From contig CASIAI010000001.1 in the NCBI GenBank assembly GCA_949372655.1, positions 387,279-451,278 of the forward strand: a DNA stretch of 64,000 bases. The letters are read 5' to 3'. Under the pieces are notes generated by a model. That model worked only from the letters and a program-made list of their open reading frames with translations, searched no databases and was not told the DNA's origin. Shown here piece after piece: positions 63,762 through 64,000 of the stretch. Each line of letters begins with the position of its first letter. The first letter of the stretch is position 1. The DNA is from Candidatus Poseidoniaceae archaeon. Lineage in GTDB: Archaea > Thermoplasmatota > Poseidoniia > Poseidoniales > Poseidoniaceae. Position numbers and translations under genes: made by a program.

Positions 63762-64000
63762 ATACCTTATCGACAAAATCTTCATGATTGGCTTTTCTGA
63801 TAAATAATAGAGCCAATAATAAAACAGATGAAATCCCAGTAAAGAGTCCAACATAGAGTAGTATTTTCTCAGGAGTTAATTCCTCATCACTCTCTGAAGT
63901 CTCGTCACCCTCTTCCTCGAAAACACCAAATGTACTACCAATATTCGGTAAATTCTCCTCCATATGAGAGCCATTATCGGCAAATAACTTAATTGTCGCA
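63748..64000 (-). CDS. C-terminal end of a membrane-anchored surface protein
   Basis: The frame is open to the right edge of the window, so the gene starts beyond it. The visible 83 residues are acidic (FGVFEEEGDETSESDEEL). They then pass through a single helix (ILLYVGLFTGISSVLLLALLFI) with a basic stop-transfer residue pair and a 14-residue tail, EDFVDKVYESE at its end. The arrangement matches the C-termini of the other anchored surface proteins on the minus strand. Its ectodomain lies outside the window. Confidence 0.72.
   Translation of the reverse strand, partial: ATIKLFADNGSHMEENLPNIGSTFGVFEEEGDETSESDEELTPEKILLYVGLFTGISSVLLLALLFIRKANHEDFVDKVYESE

Overview
The window looks like a compact, AT-rich genome piece from a planktonic marine euryarchaeon, most likely Marine Group II (Candidatus Poseidoniales) or a close relative. 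The grounds are: archaeal information-processing genes (a TYW2/Taw2-type wyosine enzyme, stand-alone Lrp/AsnC effector domains, a JAMM metalloprotease); TATA boxes about 25 nt upstream of ATGs that imply leaderless mRNAs; and many very large secreted proteins with thrombospondin type-3 (TSP3) calcium repeats, FG-GAP, PPC-like, PKD-like and beta-helix regions, which are typical of that group. Bacterial-looking genes are interspersed (RNase PH, UvrC, Sco1, cytochrome b561, 2,3-BPG-dependent phosphoglycerate mutase). The assignment is inference from gene content; no phylogeny could be run. No intergenic gap exceeds about 250 bases, several convergent genes share stop-codon bases, and I see no CRISPR array, insertion sequence or phage.

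Layout. 0-9.8 kb is mostly housekeeping: a DEAD-box helicase fragment, a thiolase, RNase PH just upstream of tRNA-Phe(GAA), a large membrane protein, MogA/MoaB, a dihydroorotase, an M32 carboxypeptidase and an M29-like aminopeptidase. 9.8-32 kb is a surface-protein block: a cytosolic EF-hand/zinc-ribbon protein with a (Pro-Glu)n rod, a 2,091-residue FG-GAP/TSP3 protein, a three-gene overlapping operon (TSP3 protein, Trp-tailed membrane protein, DUF4105/Lnb-like protein), a BNR/sialidase-like protein, two glycosyltransferases and a beta-helix/PKD protein, with a thiamine pyrophosphokinase-like gene between. 32-41 kb has two RAM-domain regulators, a STAND ATPase regulator, UvrC, a large membrane protein and TYW2. 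41-54.5 kb is again envelope-directed: GDSL esterase-TSP3, secreted cyclophilin, an S15/CocE hydrolase, a Sco1 lipoprotein, a TSP3-hydrolase-YHYH protein, an RND exporter and a coupled ABA4-like gene. 54.5-64 kb has a FAR-17a/AIG1-like membrane protein, an acidic Trp-tailed protein, a JAMM protease, DUF1499, phosphoglycerate mutase, a cupin, two alpha/beta hydrolases, cytochrome b561, and the end of another anchored surface protein followed by an apparently frameshifted small gene.

How it fits together. Nearly all long exported proteins lie on the minus strand, and most share one plan: signal peptide, long calcium-binding or beta-rich ectodomain, a single C-terminal membrane helix and a cytosolic tail. 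With the secreted esterases, peptidase-like hydrolase and cyclophilin, this suggests a cell that binds and processes proteins, lipids and polysaccharides at its surface. The most interesting candidate system is the translationally coupled TSP3 / Trp-tail / DUF4105 operon, together with the divergent giant adhesin promoter that carries a perfect 20-bp inverted repeat exactly midway between two start codons.
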